Under the pieces are notes generated by a model that worked only from the letters and a program-made list of their open reading frames with translations, was not told the origin of the DNA and did not search any database. The position numbers and the translations under genes are program-made. A DNA stretch of 11,880 nucleotides, taken from contig WLOZ01000028.1 of assembly GCA_009699025.1 (NCBI GenBank), positions 1 to 11,880 on the forward strand, given 5' to 3'. The stretch is from Actinomycetota bacterium. Its GTDB lineage: Bacteria; Actinomycetota; Actinomycetes; S36-B12; CAIYMF01. Every line of letters starts with the position of its first letter. Position 1 is the first letter of the stretch. Positions 1-6,912 of this stretch are shown here, in pieces.

Positions 1-662
1 AGTGGGGCGCCGAGGGCGTCGGCCTGGGCGATGGCGGCAGCAAAGGCGCGCAACTGGGGGAGCCCGGTGCGACGGGACAGCTCCTTGAGGGCCTCGGCAC
101 GAGTGGCCCCGAGGGTAACCTCGTGACGGACGCGGCGGAGTTCCTCGGCCAGCGGTCCGTCGAAGGCTGAGCTGACCCGAGAGAGAGCCGCGTCGAAGCC
201 CAGCCCGGCCGACACGGTGACCGCGAGCAGGTCAAGCACGTCGGGGAGTTGCGTGGCGATGCGCGCTGACCGCGAGGCCTCGCGTGAGCGCTGTCGCAGG
301 AGCGGTGCTGAGCCCGCGGCGAGCGCGAGTACGAGCCCCAGAGCCAATGCCCGCGCCGCCGAACCGATGAAAACAACCCCGATGATGAGCCCGACAACGA
401 GGCCCGCTGCTGCGAGTGCGCCGACGGTGCTGGGGCGTGGCGCATGCGTGTGGGAGTCGTGGGAGCCGTGGGAGCCGTGGGAGCGGGAAACGGCGCTCGA
501 AGCGATCCCGAGTGCGCCGCGAGTTGAGTGAGTGGCCGCCTGTATTCGGCTGCTCCACCTGCCACGTTCGGAGAGACGGTGAGGTGCCGAGCCGCGCGAC
601 CCGTCACTAGCTCTCATGGCCCGGTTGAGGGGGCTCATTCCGCGGCGGGTGCGGGTGGTCAT
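1..662 (-). CDS. tadC: TadC, Tad pilus inner-membrane platform protein (3' end cut off by window)
   Basis: TadC pairs with TadB to form the membrane platform on which the TadA ATPase drives Flp pilus assembly. The first 220 residues are visible. Residues 82-100 and 105-117 are hydrophobic membrane segments. The T2SSF domain starts near residue 139 with LPDVLDLLAVTVSAGLGFD and continues through EVTLGATRAEALKEL and GLPQLRAFAAAIAQADALG, the typical TadC pattern. The start is the ATG at 662-660, which overlaps the tadB stop as ATGA and has GAGGG a few bases upstream. The roughly 80-residue N-terminal region before the first membrane segment is long, basic and low in complexity. It contains a His/Ser/Gly tract at residues 61-73, with His at 62, 65, 68, 71 and 73. 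Later ATG codons at 638-636 and 617-615 are possible starts but lack the coupling signal. The family call is strong; the exact N-terminus is less sure. Confidence 0.9.
   Translation of the reverse strand, partial: MTTRTRRGMSPLNRAMRASDGSRGSAPHRLSERGRWSSRIQAATHSTRGALGIASSAVSRSHGSHGSHDSHTHAPRPSTVGALAAAGLVVGLIIGVVFIGSAARALALGLVLALAAGSAPLLRQRSREASRSARIATQLPDVLDLLAVTVSAGLGFDAALSRVSSAFDGPLAEELRRVRHEVTLGATRAEALKELSRRTGLPQLRAFAAAIAQADALGAP
450..485 (-). repeat. 9-bp tandem repeat in tadC encoding a His-rich SHG tract
   Basis: Four consecutive 9-base units sit in frame: gtgggagtc, gtgggagcc twice, and gtgggagcg on the plus strand. Read on the coding strand they give Ser-His-Gly-type triplets. The tract lies just before the first predicted membrane segment of TadC, so it should be on the cytoplasmic side or in a flexible linker. 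Copy-number change would alter length by three residues without breaking the frame. Confidence 0.85.
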
Positions 663-1555
663 AGGCCCTCGATTCTCACGAGCAGCCGCATCCACATGAC
701 ACCGGCAGCAAGAAGGGTGATCGCGACGATGCTCATGGCGAGCCCCAGCGAGCTGTGCAGAAGCAGCGACAGGTACTCGGGCCGCACCACGGCGAGATAG
801 GCCGCGAAGACGATCGGCAGCGCGCACAGGATCACCGCAGACAGCCTCCCCTCGGCGGTGAGCGCGCGCGCGTGCCGACGCTGGCGGTCGCGCTCGCGCA
901 GGGAAGCCGCGACGGTGGTGAGCACCGAGCCGAGGTCGCCACCGACCTCGCGATTGGTGCGCATGGCGAGCACAACCCATCGCATCTCGGTGCTCTCCAT
1001 GCGCTGTCCTGCGCGGTCGAGGGCATCGGCGAGGTCGAGCCCGAGCCTTGACTCGACAACGGCGCGTCCCCATTCGTCAGCGATGGCGCCGTGTGACTCG
1101 CGTGCCACGTGTTCGACGGCGGGAGTGAGCGCATGCCCTGCTGAGAGCGCTCCCGAGAGCAGGGTCAGTGTGTCGGGGAGTTCGGAGGCGAACTCGAGCC
1201 TCCGGCGCGTGGCCCTCCGGCGGGCGCGGGAGCACAGAACGCCGATCACGACCGAGCCCGCGAGCAGGCCCAGCACGGGCCCTCCGAGGAGCATGATGAC
1301 GAGTCCCACCGCCAGTGCCGGGATCAAGGCTGTCGCCAGTGGCCTGATAGCGCTGCGGCCGCGACCTGCGATGCTGCCCATGGCCGATCCGCCGGGCACG
1401 GACGGCCACGTGCTGCCGCTGCTGGCGCTGACCTGCGGCATGGCCGAGATTCTGTCGTGAAGAAACGTGGCGCGCGGCCTCGAGGCAAGGCTTACTGAGG
1501 CGAGCACCAGGGTGAGCAGCGCGACGAAAACGACGGCAGCGCCAATCGCGCTCAT
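659..1555 (-). CDS. tadB: TadB, Tad pilus inner-membrane platform protein
   Basis: This 298-residue membrane protein is the partner of TadC in the Tad assembly platform. It has an N-terminal membrane segment (about residues 3-23), a central hydrophobic pair (74-107), a cytoplasmic T2SSF domain (about 120-235), and two C-terminal segments (238-257 and 269-289). The T2SSF domain contains ELPDTLTLLSGALSAGHAL and TNREVGGDLGSVLTTVAASLRER, which match the conserved core of the family. The ATG at 1555 overlaps the tadA stop as ATGA, and the tadB stop overlaps the tadC start in the same way. Size and topology are normal for actinobacterial TadB. The sequence between residues 35 and 68 is Ser/Gly-rich and poorly conserved-looking. 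TadB and TadC are paralogues; the assignment here rests on gene order and on the N-terminal membrane segment. Confidence 0.93.
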   Translation of the reverse strand: MSAIGAAVVFVALLTLVLASVSLASRPRATFLHDRISAMPQVSASSGSTWPSVPGGSAMGSIAGRGRSAIRPLATALIPALAVGLVIMLLGGPVLGLLAGSVVIGVLCSRARRRATRRRLEFASELPDTLTLLSGALSAGHALTPAVEHVARESHGAIADEWGRAVVESRLGLDLADALDRAGQRMESTEMRWVVLAMRTNREVGGDLGSVLTTVAASLRERDRQRRHARALTAEGRLSAVILCALPIVFAAYLAVVRPEYLSLLLHSSLGLAMSIVAITLLAAGVMWMRLLVRIEGL

Positions 1556-2886
1556 GAGGTGACCTGATGCTGGTCGGACTCGGGGGTGAGGTTCACTCGG
1601 GAGAGGTCTTCTCCGGCCGCCCGTAGCCGATCGAGGAAGCGGGGTCGAATGCCGGTGGGCATCAGCGGCGCGGACTCGTGAGTACGTGAGAAAACTTCTT
1701 GAACCGTGATGGTGTCACCCTCGAGGCCGACCACCTCGGTGATGGAGGTGATCACGCGCGCCCCGGTGCGGCCTCGCACCTGGTGGACGATGAGGTCGAG
1801 GGCGCTGACCATCGTCTCGCGCACCGCCCGCAGAGGGAGGTCGGCTCCTCCGAGCAGGATCATCGTTTCTAGTCGGGCGAGGGCCTCGCGCGGTGAACTG
1901 GCGTGCACAGTGCCGATGGACCCGTCGTGGCCGGTGCTCATGGCCTGGAGCATGTCGACCGCGGCGGAATCTCTGACCTCGCCGAGGATGATGCGGTCGG
2001 GCCGCATCCGAAGGGCGTTGCGCACGAGGGTTCGAATCGTGACCTCTCCCTGGCCCTCGAGGTTGGGCGGTCGGCTCTCAAGCCTGACCACGTGCTGCTG
2101 CTGCAGGCGGAGTTCCGCGGCGTCTTCGATCGTCACTATTCGCTCGCCCTCGGGAATGAATGACGACAAGACATTCAGCGTGGTTGTTTTTCCCGACCCC
2201 GTCGACCCACTCACCACCAGGGTAAGCCGACCTCGGACGGCGGCGGCGAGGAACTCGGCGGCAGCGGTGGTCAGGGTGCCCATGCTCACGAGGTCGTCGA
2301 TGGTGAAGGGGTCGGGCGAGAACTTGCGAATGGTGAGTGCCGACCCGTCGATGGCGAGGGGGGGCAGGATTGCGTTGAGTCGGCTGCCATCGGGAAGGCG
2401 GGCGTCGACCATCGGGGATGACTCGTCGACCCGGCGGCCGACGCGCGAAACCATCTTGTCGATCGTGCGACGGAGGTGGCGCTCATCGTCGAACTGGGTA
2501 GTGACAGGGAAAAGTTGTCCTGAGCGCTCGACGAACACCTGATGAGGCCCGTTGACCATGATCTCGCTGATATCGGGATCGCGCAGGAGAGCCTCGAGGG
2601 GGCCGTGCCCGAGAAGATCGTCGGTGACCTCCTGGGCGATGCGGGAGTGCTCAGATGCACCGAGGGGCCGGCCGGGACCCAGCACGTCGGTCACGGCCGA
2701 CCGCACTTCGTGGGCCAGTCGCTGATCGTCGATGTGGGGGTCGTACAGGCGCGAGCCGAGCCCGTCGATGACCCGAGATTGCACGGAGTCGCGTACGGCG
2801 GCGTGCTCGAGCCCCGTCGAGGGCGGGGGCTCGGCCAGCAGGGCGCGATCGCGCTGAACGGCGGCGATTCGCTCGGACAGTTTCAT
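1552..2886 (-). CDS. tadA: TadA/CpaF-family pilus assembly ATPase
   Basis: This 444-residue protein is the cytoplasmic secretion ATPase that powers Tad pilus assembly. All four hallmark motifs of the type II/IV secretion ATPase family are intact: Walker A GSTGSGKT (227-234), the Asp box VTIEDAAEL (251-259), Walker B RIILGEVR (298-305) and the His box TGHDGSIGTVHA (318-329). The N-terminal domain carries LLGHGPLEALLRDPDISEIMVNG (about 91-113), typical of TadA/CpaF. The open frame continues upstream to 3195, but the start is the ATG at 2886. It overlaps the tadZ stop as ATGA, has a GAGG about seven bases upstream, and begins MKLSERIAAV as expected. The extra 103 upstream codons are an antisense-like, Arg-rich shadow inside tadZ. 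The call is firm. Confidence 0.97.
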   Translation of the reverse strand: MKLSERIAAVQRDRALLAEPPPSTGLEHAAVRDSVQSRVIDGLGSRLYDPHIDDQRLAHEVRSAVTDVLGPGRPLGASEHSRIAQEVTDDLLGHGPLEALLRDPDISEIMVNGPHQVFVERSGQLFPVTTQFDDERHLRRTIDKMVSRVGRRVDESSPMVDARLPDGSRLNAILPPLAIDGSALTIRKFSPDPFTIDDLVSMGTLTTAAAEFLAAAVRGRLTLVVSGSTGSGKTTTLNVLSSFIPEGERIVTIEDAAELRLQQQHVVRLESRPPNLEGQGEVTIRTLVRNALRMRPDRIILGEVRDSAAVDMLQAMSTGHDGSIGTVHASSPREALARLETMILLGGADLPLRAVRETMVSALDLIVHQVRGRTGARVITSITEVVGLEGDTITVQEVFSRTHESAPLMPTGIRPRFLDRLRAAGEDLSRVNLTPESDQHQVTS

Positions 2887-4187
2887 CGGACGACCTCGCT
2901 CGCAGCGTCGGTGGACGTGCGCCGCCATCGGGATCGGCGCGGGGGTTGCCCCGCCGCCTGAGCCGAAGCCACAGATCGACCTGAGACTCGCACGAGGTGG
3001 TGGTCGGCGAACTCGGCGAGTGCGCGGCTCACGGAATGCTCGGGGCTGGAGGCCGCGATGGGGATTCCCGCGTTGACCGAGGCAGGGACATCGCGCGAGG
3101 AGGGAATCACGGCAGCGATCGGACGTCCGAGGGCAGCGGGCACATCTCGCAGTAGCACTCCGACCTCGGCATCTCCCCGGTTGATCACGATGCACTGCCT
3201 CTCAAAGGGCAGGCCGATCAGGCTCAGCGTCTCGAGGGCGATACGCAGATTCTTGAGCGCTGGCACGTCGAGGGTGGCGACAAGGGCCACGCGGGATGAG
3301 ACGTCGATCGCGGCCAACACCCGCTCATCGAGTGAGGGCGGGGTGTCGACCACGATGTGATCGAACTGCTCGGCGAGGATGTCGAGTGTCCGTGTGACGG
3401 TGTCGGCCGTGATGGTGTCGGCGGCTCCAGGGTCGGTGGGTGCTGCGAGCACCTGAACCCCGCTCGAGTGAGGAGCCAGCATGCTGACGAGTGAGGATGG
3501 GTCGAGTGCTGGCCCGAGGGCTGCGACATCGGCGAGGCTGTGGGCGGGAAAGAGGGTCAGGGTCACTGCCACGTCGCCGAAGGCGACATCGAGGTCGACG
3601 AGGGCCACCCTCGCACCACCGCGGCACAGGATGAGCGCCAGATTGGTGGACACCGTGGTCTTGCCGACCCCGCCCTTGGCGGAGAACACGGTCGTGATCT
3701 CCGCCCGAGGCGTCGTGGACTCGACGAGCCTGAGTCGGGCGCCCGCGAGGCGGCTGCGCTCGATGGCCTCGCCAAGCCCGCTGATTTCGCGGTCGGTGAG
3801 CACCTCGCTGACCCCGGCGCGCAGGGCCGCGGTGAGGAGGGTCGCGTCGGGTCGTCGACGCACCAGGATGAGGCCCGACCGTGGGTCGGCCCGGTGAAGT
3901 CGGACGCAGGTCTCCAGCATCGCCTCGGAGTCGCACGAGGGGCCGAAGACGACCGTGACCGTGTCGGTCTCGTGTGCGGGCGGGACCGAGCCCAATCGAG
4001 GTCCGAGCCCGGTGAGCCCGGTGAGCCCGGTGAGCCCGGTGAGCCCGGTGAGCCCGGTGAGCCCGGTGAGCCCGGTGAGCTCAGCCAGTGAGTGCACCTG
4101 CTCTGCGCCACGTGGACAGGCCGCGGCGATCGTGGCGGCCATCGACTGATCGGTGTCGACCACGAGGGTGCGGTGGGGACCGCTCAC
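2883..4187 (-). CDS. tadZ: TadZ/CpaE-like ParA-family ATPase with an internal TGL repeat
   Basis: TadZ/CpaE proteins position the Tad machinery, often at a cell pole. They join an N-terminal receiver-like domain lacking the usual phosphorylation site to a ParA/MinD ATPase domain. Here residues 1-150 fit the receiver-like part and 160-400 the ATPase. The deviant Walker A KGGVGKTT is at 171-178, VDLDVAFGD (197-205) forms the second nucleotide motif, and IVVDTPP (278-284) is Walker B. The tail (400-434) is basic and disordered-looking. The start is GTG at 4187, overlapping the cpaB stop as GTGA, with GAGG about eight bases upstream. The oddity is residues 38-61, eight perfect Thr-Gly-Leu repeats inside the N-terminal domain. 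These probably form an extended surface loop, since the sequence on both sides remains receiver-like (my inference). The related actinobacterial name Ssd is also possible. Confidence 0.92.
   Translation of the reverse strand: MSGPHRTLVVDTDQSMAATIAAACPRGAEQVHSLAELTGLTGLTGLTGLTGLTGLTGLTGLGPRLGSVPPAHETDTVTVVFGPSCDSEAMLETCVRLHRADPRSGLILVRRRPDATLLTAALRAGVSEVLTDREISGLGEAIERSRLAGARLRLVESTTPRAEITTVFSAKGGVGKTTVSTNLALILCRGGARVALVDLDVAFGDVAVTLTLFPAHSLADVAALGPALDPSSLVSMLAPHSSGVQVLAAPTDPGAADTITADTVTRTLDILAEQFDHIVVDTPPSLDERVLAAIDVSSRVALVATLDVPALKNLRIALETLSLIGLPFERQCIVINRGDAEVGVLLRDVPAALGRPIAAVIPSSRDVPASVNAGIPIAASSPEHSVSRALAEFADHHLVRVSGRSVASAQAAGQPPRRSRWRRTSTDAASEVVR
4005..4080 (-). repeat. Perfect 9-bp tandem repeat in tadZ encoding (TGL)8
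   Basis: The plus-strand unit ggtgagccc repeats without mismatch from 4011 to 4073 (seven full copies). The period extends partially on both sides, giving 76 bases of exact 9-base periodicity. In the tadZ frame it encodes eight Thr-Gly-Leu triplets, residues 38-61. The absence of third-position drift indicates recent expansion by slippage or strong homogenisation. Confidence 0.97.
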
Positions 4188-4915
4188 GGCGAGACCTCGA
4201 ACAGGTTCGTCGCGGTGACTCCGGAGCCCGTCTCGCCGCGCACCTTCTCACCGAGCAGGCCGAGGTAAATCTGACCCTCGGTGACGGCGAACACGACACG
4301 CTCGGCCTGGGCCGGGGTGAGAGCGAGCGTCAGTACCGCTGAGGGCACCTGCTCGGTACTTGTTTCTCCTGACTCCTGCGTGGTGCGGGTGGTCAGGGTG
4401 GACCCGCCCACCCCGAGCACCGTCACCGCGGGGAGGAGTATCCGCGTGACCGAGCCGCCCGTGGCGCTAGTACTGGCCACCGTGGCCAGCACCGCCACCC
4501 TCGACCCGGGAGCCACGAACCCAGCCACCCGCTGGGGGTCGCCGAGTTGTATGGCGAGCCCGAGGGTTCCGGGCGGAGGGCGAAGTGGGCTGCTGGGCGA
4601 CGAACCCCACTGACCGCTCACAATCTGCTGTCCGGGCAGGATGGGCCCCAGTGCCTGCAGGCCCGCCACCTCGCCAAGGTCGGTCAGCACACCTGGCACC
4701 AGGGCGCTCTGGGGAATCTCGGCCTGCGCGACCGACCCCTCAGCCGCGGTGCTGGTGGTGCCTGGCTCGATGCGGTCGGTGGCCACCAGCACGCTGGTGG
4801 CGCGCACCTCGGCCAGTTGCTCGTCGTGCTGTTGACCGGCCGCCCCGACCAGCAGCACGGTACCCAGCGCGGCGAACACCGCGGCGAACACGATCACAAT
4901 GACCCGCCTGCGCAT
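4184..4915 (-). CDS. cpaB: CpaB/RcpC-like SAF-domain Tad pilus assembly protein
   Basis: This 243-residue protein is the first gene of the Tad operon. It has an N-terminal membrane anchor (about residues 5-25) followed by an extracytoplasmic part. Residues 39-102 form a SAF domain (ATSVLVATDRIEPGT, then LGPILPGQQIVSGQW), and 116-225 match the RcpC/CpaB C-terminal domain (GTLGLAIQLGDPQRVAGFVAPGSRVAVLAT). CpaB proteins are periplasmic or wall-zone accessories of Tad secretion, and their exact role in cells without an outer membrane is unclear. The ATG at 4915 is preceded by GGAGGGGG with good spacing, a strong ribosome-binding site. The 3' end overlaps tadZ by four bases. Its length is typical for actinobacterial members. 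The sequence between the SAF and RcpC parts (102-115) is Ser/Pro-rich. Confidence 0.88.
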   Translation of the reverse strand: MRRRVIVIVFAAVFAALGTVLLVGAAGQQHDEQLAEVRATSVLVATDRIEPGTTSTAAEGSVAQAEIPQSALVPGVLTDLGEVAGLQALGPILPGQQIVSGQWGSSPSSPLRPPPGTLGLAIQLGDPQRVAGFVAPGSRVAVLATVASTSATGGSVTRILLPAVTVLGVGGSTLTTRTTQESGETSTEQVPSAVLTLALTPAQAERVVFAVTEGQIYLGLLGEKVRGETGSGVTATNLFEVSP

Positions 4916-4921
4916 CCGAAT

Positions 4922-4929
4922 CCCCCTCC
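4922..4929 (-). promoter_or_regulatory. Ribosome-binding site of cpaB
   Basis: On the minus strand GGAGGGGG lies 6 bases before the ATG at 4915. It is the strongest Shine-Dalgarno match in the left block and fixes the cpaB start. It directly abuts the inverted repeat at 4929-4960, sharing base 4929. Confidence 0.75.
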
Positions 4930-4960
4930 GTCACCCGGCCGCGGAGTCGGCCGGGTGACG
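4929..4960. promoter_or_regulatory. Perfect 13-bp inverted repeat between fadD and cpaB (terminator or operator)
   Basis: The left arm cgtcacccggccg (4929-4941) is exactly reverse-complementary to the right arm at 4948-4960, with a 6-base loop. It starts 60 bases after the fadD stop and ends against the cpaB ribosome-binding site. As RNA it would form a very stable GC hairpin but has no U tract, as is common for actinobacterial terminators. As DNA it could be a repressor site: a weak -10-like TACCGT (4969-4964, minus strand) would place a transcription start inside the right arm. I cannot choose between these from sequence alone. Confidence 0.7.
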
Positions 4961-5019
4961 CATACGGTACGTCGAAATGCAGACGCTGCGGGGAGCCCTG
5001 TGGACAACCCCGCGAACGG

Positions 5020-6819
5020 TCAGGAGTACAGGGCGTCGACATCCTCCCGGTGGCGCGCCATGACCTCGGAGCGCTTGAGTTTCAGCGAGGGCGTGAGGAG
5101 GCCGTTGGCCTCGGTCCAGTCGATGGGCAGCACCGTGAACTTCCTGATTGCTTCGGCATGCGACACCGCCTTGTTGGCCTCGTCGACGGCCGCCTGAATC
5201 TCGGCAAGAATTTCGGGATCGGTGGTCAAGTCTTCGAGCGTGGTTGTTGTAGGTCGCCCCTTGAGCCGCAGCCACCCGTGCACTGACTCGTGGTCGAGGG
5301 TCACGAGGCAGGCGATGAACGGCTGCTTATCGCCCACGGCCATGCACTGGCTCACCAGCCAGTTGGCTCGCAGGCGGTCCTCGAGCACGGCGGGAGCGAC
5401 ATTTTTGCCACTCGAGGTGATGAGGATCTCCTTCTTGCGCCCTGTGATTCGCAGGTAGCCCTCGGAGTCGATATCGCCGAGGTCGCCGCTGTGGAACCAC
5501 CCGTCGGCGTCGATGGCCTCATGGGTCGCGGCATCGTTTTTCCAGTAGCCCCTGAAGACGAAGTCACCCTTGATGAGCACCTCGCCGTCGTCGGCGATGC
5601 CGATCGTGCACCCAGGGATGGGCTTTCCGACGGTGCCGATCTTGATCGCGGACGGCAGGTTGAGGGTGGCGGCGGCCGACGTCTCGGTGAGCCCATAGCC
5701 CTCGAGGATGGTCACTCCGATGCCGCGAAAGAAGTGGCCGAGCCGCTCGCCGAGCGGCGCGCCGCCGCTGACGGCCCACGCGACGTTGCCACCCAGCGCA
5801 GCCCGCAGCTTGCCGTACACGAGCCGGTCGAACAATGCGTGCTTGGCCTTGAGCGGGAGGCCCGGCCCGCCCGTGTCGAGCGCACGGCTGTAGTCGATGG
5901 CCGCGCGGGCAGCGGTCTCGAAGATGGAGCCCTTGCCCTCGGAGGTGGCCTTCAGCTGGGAGCCGTTGAAGATCTTCTCGAACACGCGCGGAACCGACAG
6001 AACAAACGTGGGATTGAAGGCCGCGAGGTCTGCCAGCAGGTTGGTGACGTCGGGTGCGAAGCCGAGCCTGGTGCGCGCGCGCACGCTTCCGATTTGGATT
6101 GTGCGTCCGAACACGTGCGCGAGCGGCAGGAATAGCAGGGTCGAGGAACCGGCCTCTGAGAAGAGCTCAGGGAGTCCGGCGACGATGTTGTCGCACTCGA
6201 ACATGAAGTTGCCGTGGGTCAGCACACAGCCTTTGGGCCGCCCGGTGGTGCCCGACGTGTAGATGATCGTGCAGATGCTGTCAGGGGTCACCGTCACCCG
6301 ACTTGCCTCGAGCTGTTCGTCGGACACACCGGCACCGGCCGCCGTCAGCTCGGCAACGGCTCCCTCGTCGAACTGCCACACGTTGCGCACCGCAGGAAGT
6401 GCGTCGGGCGAGGCGGCTTCGTCGTACACCATGCTGGTCTTGGCGCCCTCGAGGAAAACGCCCACCGCGTCGGAGTCGGAGACAATCCACTGAACCTGCT
6501 CGGCCGACGATGTCTCGTAGATCGGCACGCTTACTCCACCGGCGTACCAGATGGCGTAGTCGACGAGGGTCCACTCGTACCGGGTGCGCGACATGATGGC
6601 CACCGAGTTGCCGGGTGAGATGCCGGCGGCGATGAGCCCCTTGGCAACCCCCTTGACCTCGGCGAGGAACTGTCGGGCCGTGACGTCGACCCAGGTGTCG
6701 CCGTGGCGCTTGACCATGACGACCTGGTCGGGATGAGTAGTCGCGTTGTCGACTACCGGGTCGGTAAGACCGCCACTGGTGACGCGGGCGACCAATGCTG
6801 GTCGGCTGAACTCCTTCAC
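5020..6819 (-). CDS. fadD: Long-chain fatty-acid CoA ligase (FadD15-like AMP-dependent synthetase)
   Basis: This 599-residue enzyme activates long-chain fatty acids with ATP and CoA through an acyl-adenylate. All core adenylate-forming motifs are present: the P-loop YTSGTTGRPKG (187-197), GYGLTET (374-380), HSGDLG (443-448), the hinge region GRKKEILITSSGKNV (460-474) and the C-terminal catalytic-lysine region LTPSLKLKR (575-583). The length suits the bacterial long-chain family. The start is GTG at 6819, preceded by a perfect AGGAGG seven bases away. The frame is open to 6984, but the extra 55 residues are Arg/Cys-rich and unlike the family. It is divergent from the SRPBCC gene at 6913. Such a ligase next to TB16.3-type SRPBCC genes also occurs around Mycobacterium fadD15 (from memory, not checked). 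Chain-length preference cannot be read from sequence. Confidence 0.95.
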   Translation of the reverse strand: MKEFSRPALVARVTSGGLTDPVVDNATTHPDQVVMVKRHGDTWVDVTARQFLAEVKGVAKGLIAAGISPGNSVAIMSRTRYEWTLVDYAIWYAGGVSVPIYETSSAEQVQWIVSDSDAVGVFLEGAKTSMVYDEAASPDALPAVRNVWQFDEGAVAELTAAGAGVSDEQLEASRVTVTPDSICTIIYTSGTTGRPKGCVLTHGNFMFECDNIVAGLPELFSEAGSSTLLFLPLAHVFGRTIQIGSVRARTRLGFAPDVTNLLADLAAFNPTFVLSVPRVFEKIFNGSQLKATSEGKGSIFETAARAAIDYSRALDTGGPGLPLKAKHALFDRLVYGKLRAALGGNVAWAVSGGAPLGERLGHFFRGIGVTILEGYGLTETSAAATLNLPSAIKIGTVGKPIPGCTIGIADDGEVLIKGDFVFRGYWKNDAATHEAIDADGWFHSGDLGDIDSEGYLRITGRKKEILITSSGKNVAPAVLEDRLRANWLVSQCMAVGDKQPFIACLVTLDHESVHGWLRLKGRPTTTTLEDLTTDPEILAEIQAAVDEANKAVSHAEAIRKFTVLPIDWTEANGLLTPSLKLKRSEVMARHREDVDALYS

Positions 6820-6826
6820 GGAACAT

Positions 6827-6832
6827 CCTCCT
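6827..6832 (-). promoter_or_regulatory. Consensus Shine-Dalgarno that fixes the fadD GTG start
   Basis: The plus strand reads cctcct, giving AGGAGG on the coding strand, seven bases before the GTG at 6819. This decides against the upstream in-frame start at 6984. Confidence 0.85.
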
Positions 6833-6861
6833 TGACGTAGTGACTCGCGGTCCTCTTGGCG

Positions 6862-6891
6862 AGAGTAAGTCAGAAATGACCCCGCCCGCAA
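6862..6891 (-). promoter_or_regulatory. Possible fadD promoter
   Basis: On the minus strand a -10-like TACTCT (6867-6862) follows a -35-like TTGCGG (6891-6886) with an 18-base gap. A start a few bases downstream would give a leader of about 35 bases containing the AGGAGG site. The -35 match is only partial, so this is tentative. The 93-base divergent region (6820-6912) must hold promoters for both fadD and the plus-strand gene. Confidence 0.3.
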
Positions 6892-6912
6892 AAGAAATGA
6901 CAGGATCGTGCC

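Noticed and set aside
1706..2542. 278-residue plus-strand ORF inside tadA
   Set aside because: It is antisense to the intact Walker A and Walker B region of tadA and rich in Ser/Arg, as expected for a shadow frame.
2887..3195. N-terminal extension of tadA
   Set aside because: It overlaps tadZ entirely and is Arg/Cys-rich. The ATG at 2886 has a ribosome-binding site and an ATGA junction.
4005..4080. CRISPR-like array
   Set aside because: The units are 9 bases with no spacers and lie in frame inside a gene.
3540..4091. Plus-strand ORF ending in collagen-like GEP repeats
   Set aside because: It is the antisense reading of the tadZ TGL repeat. It lies wholly inside tadZ, and its non-repeat part has no recognisable domain.
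5290..6135. 281-residue plus-strand ORF inside fadD
   Set aside because: It is an antisense shadow of a motif-complete acyl-CoA ligase, with no domain of its own.
6841..6872. Imperfect inverted repeat (TGACTCGC with GCGAG and AGTCA) between fadD and the first SRPBCC gene
   Set aside because: The arms are interrupted by a 4-base insertion and are short. It could be an operator but is not distinguishable from chance.
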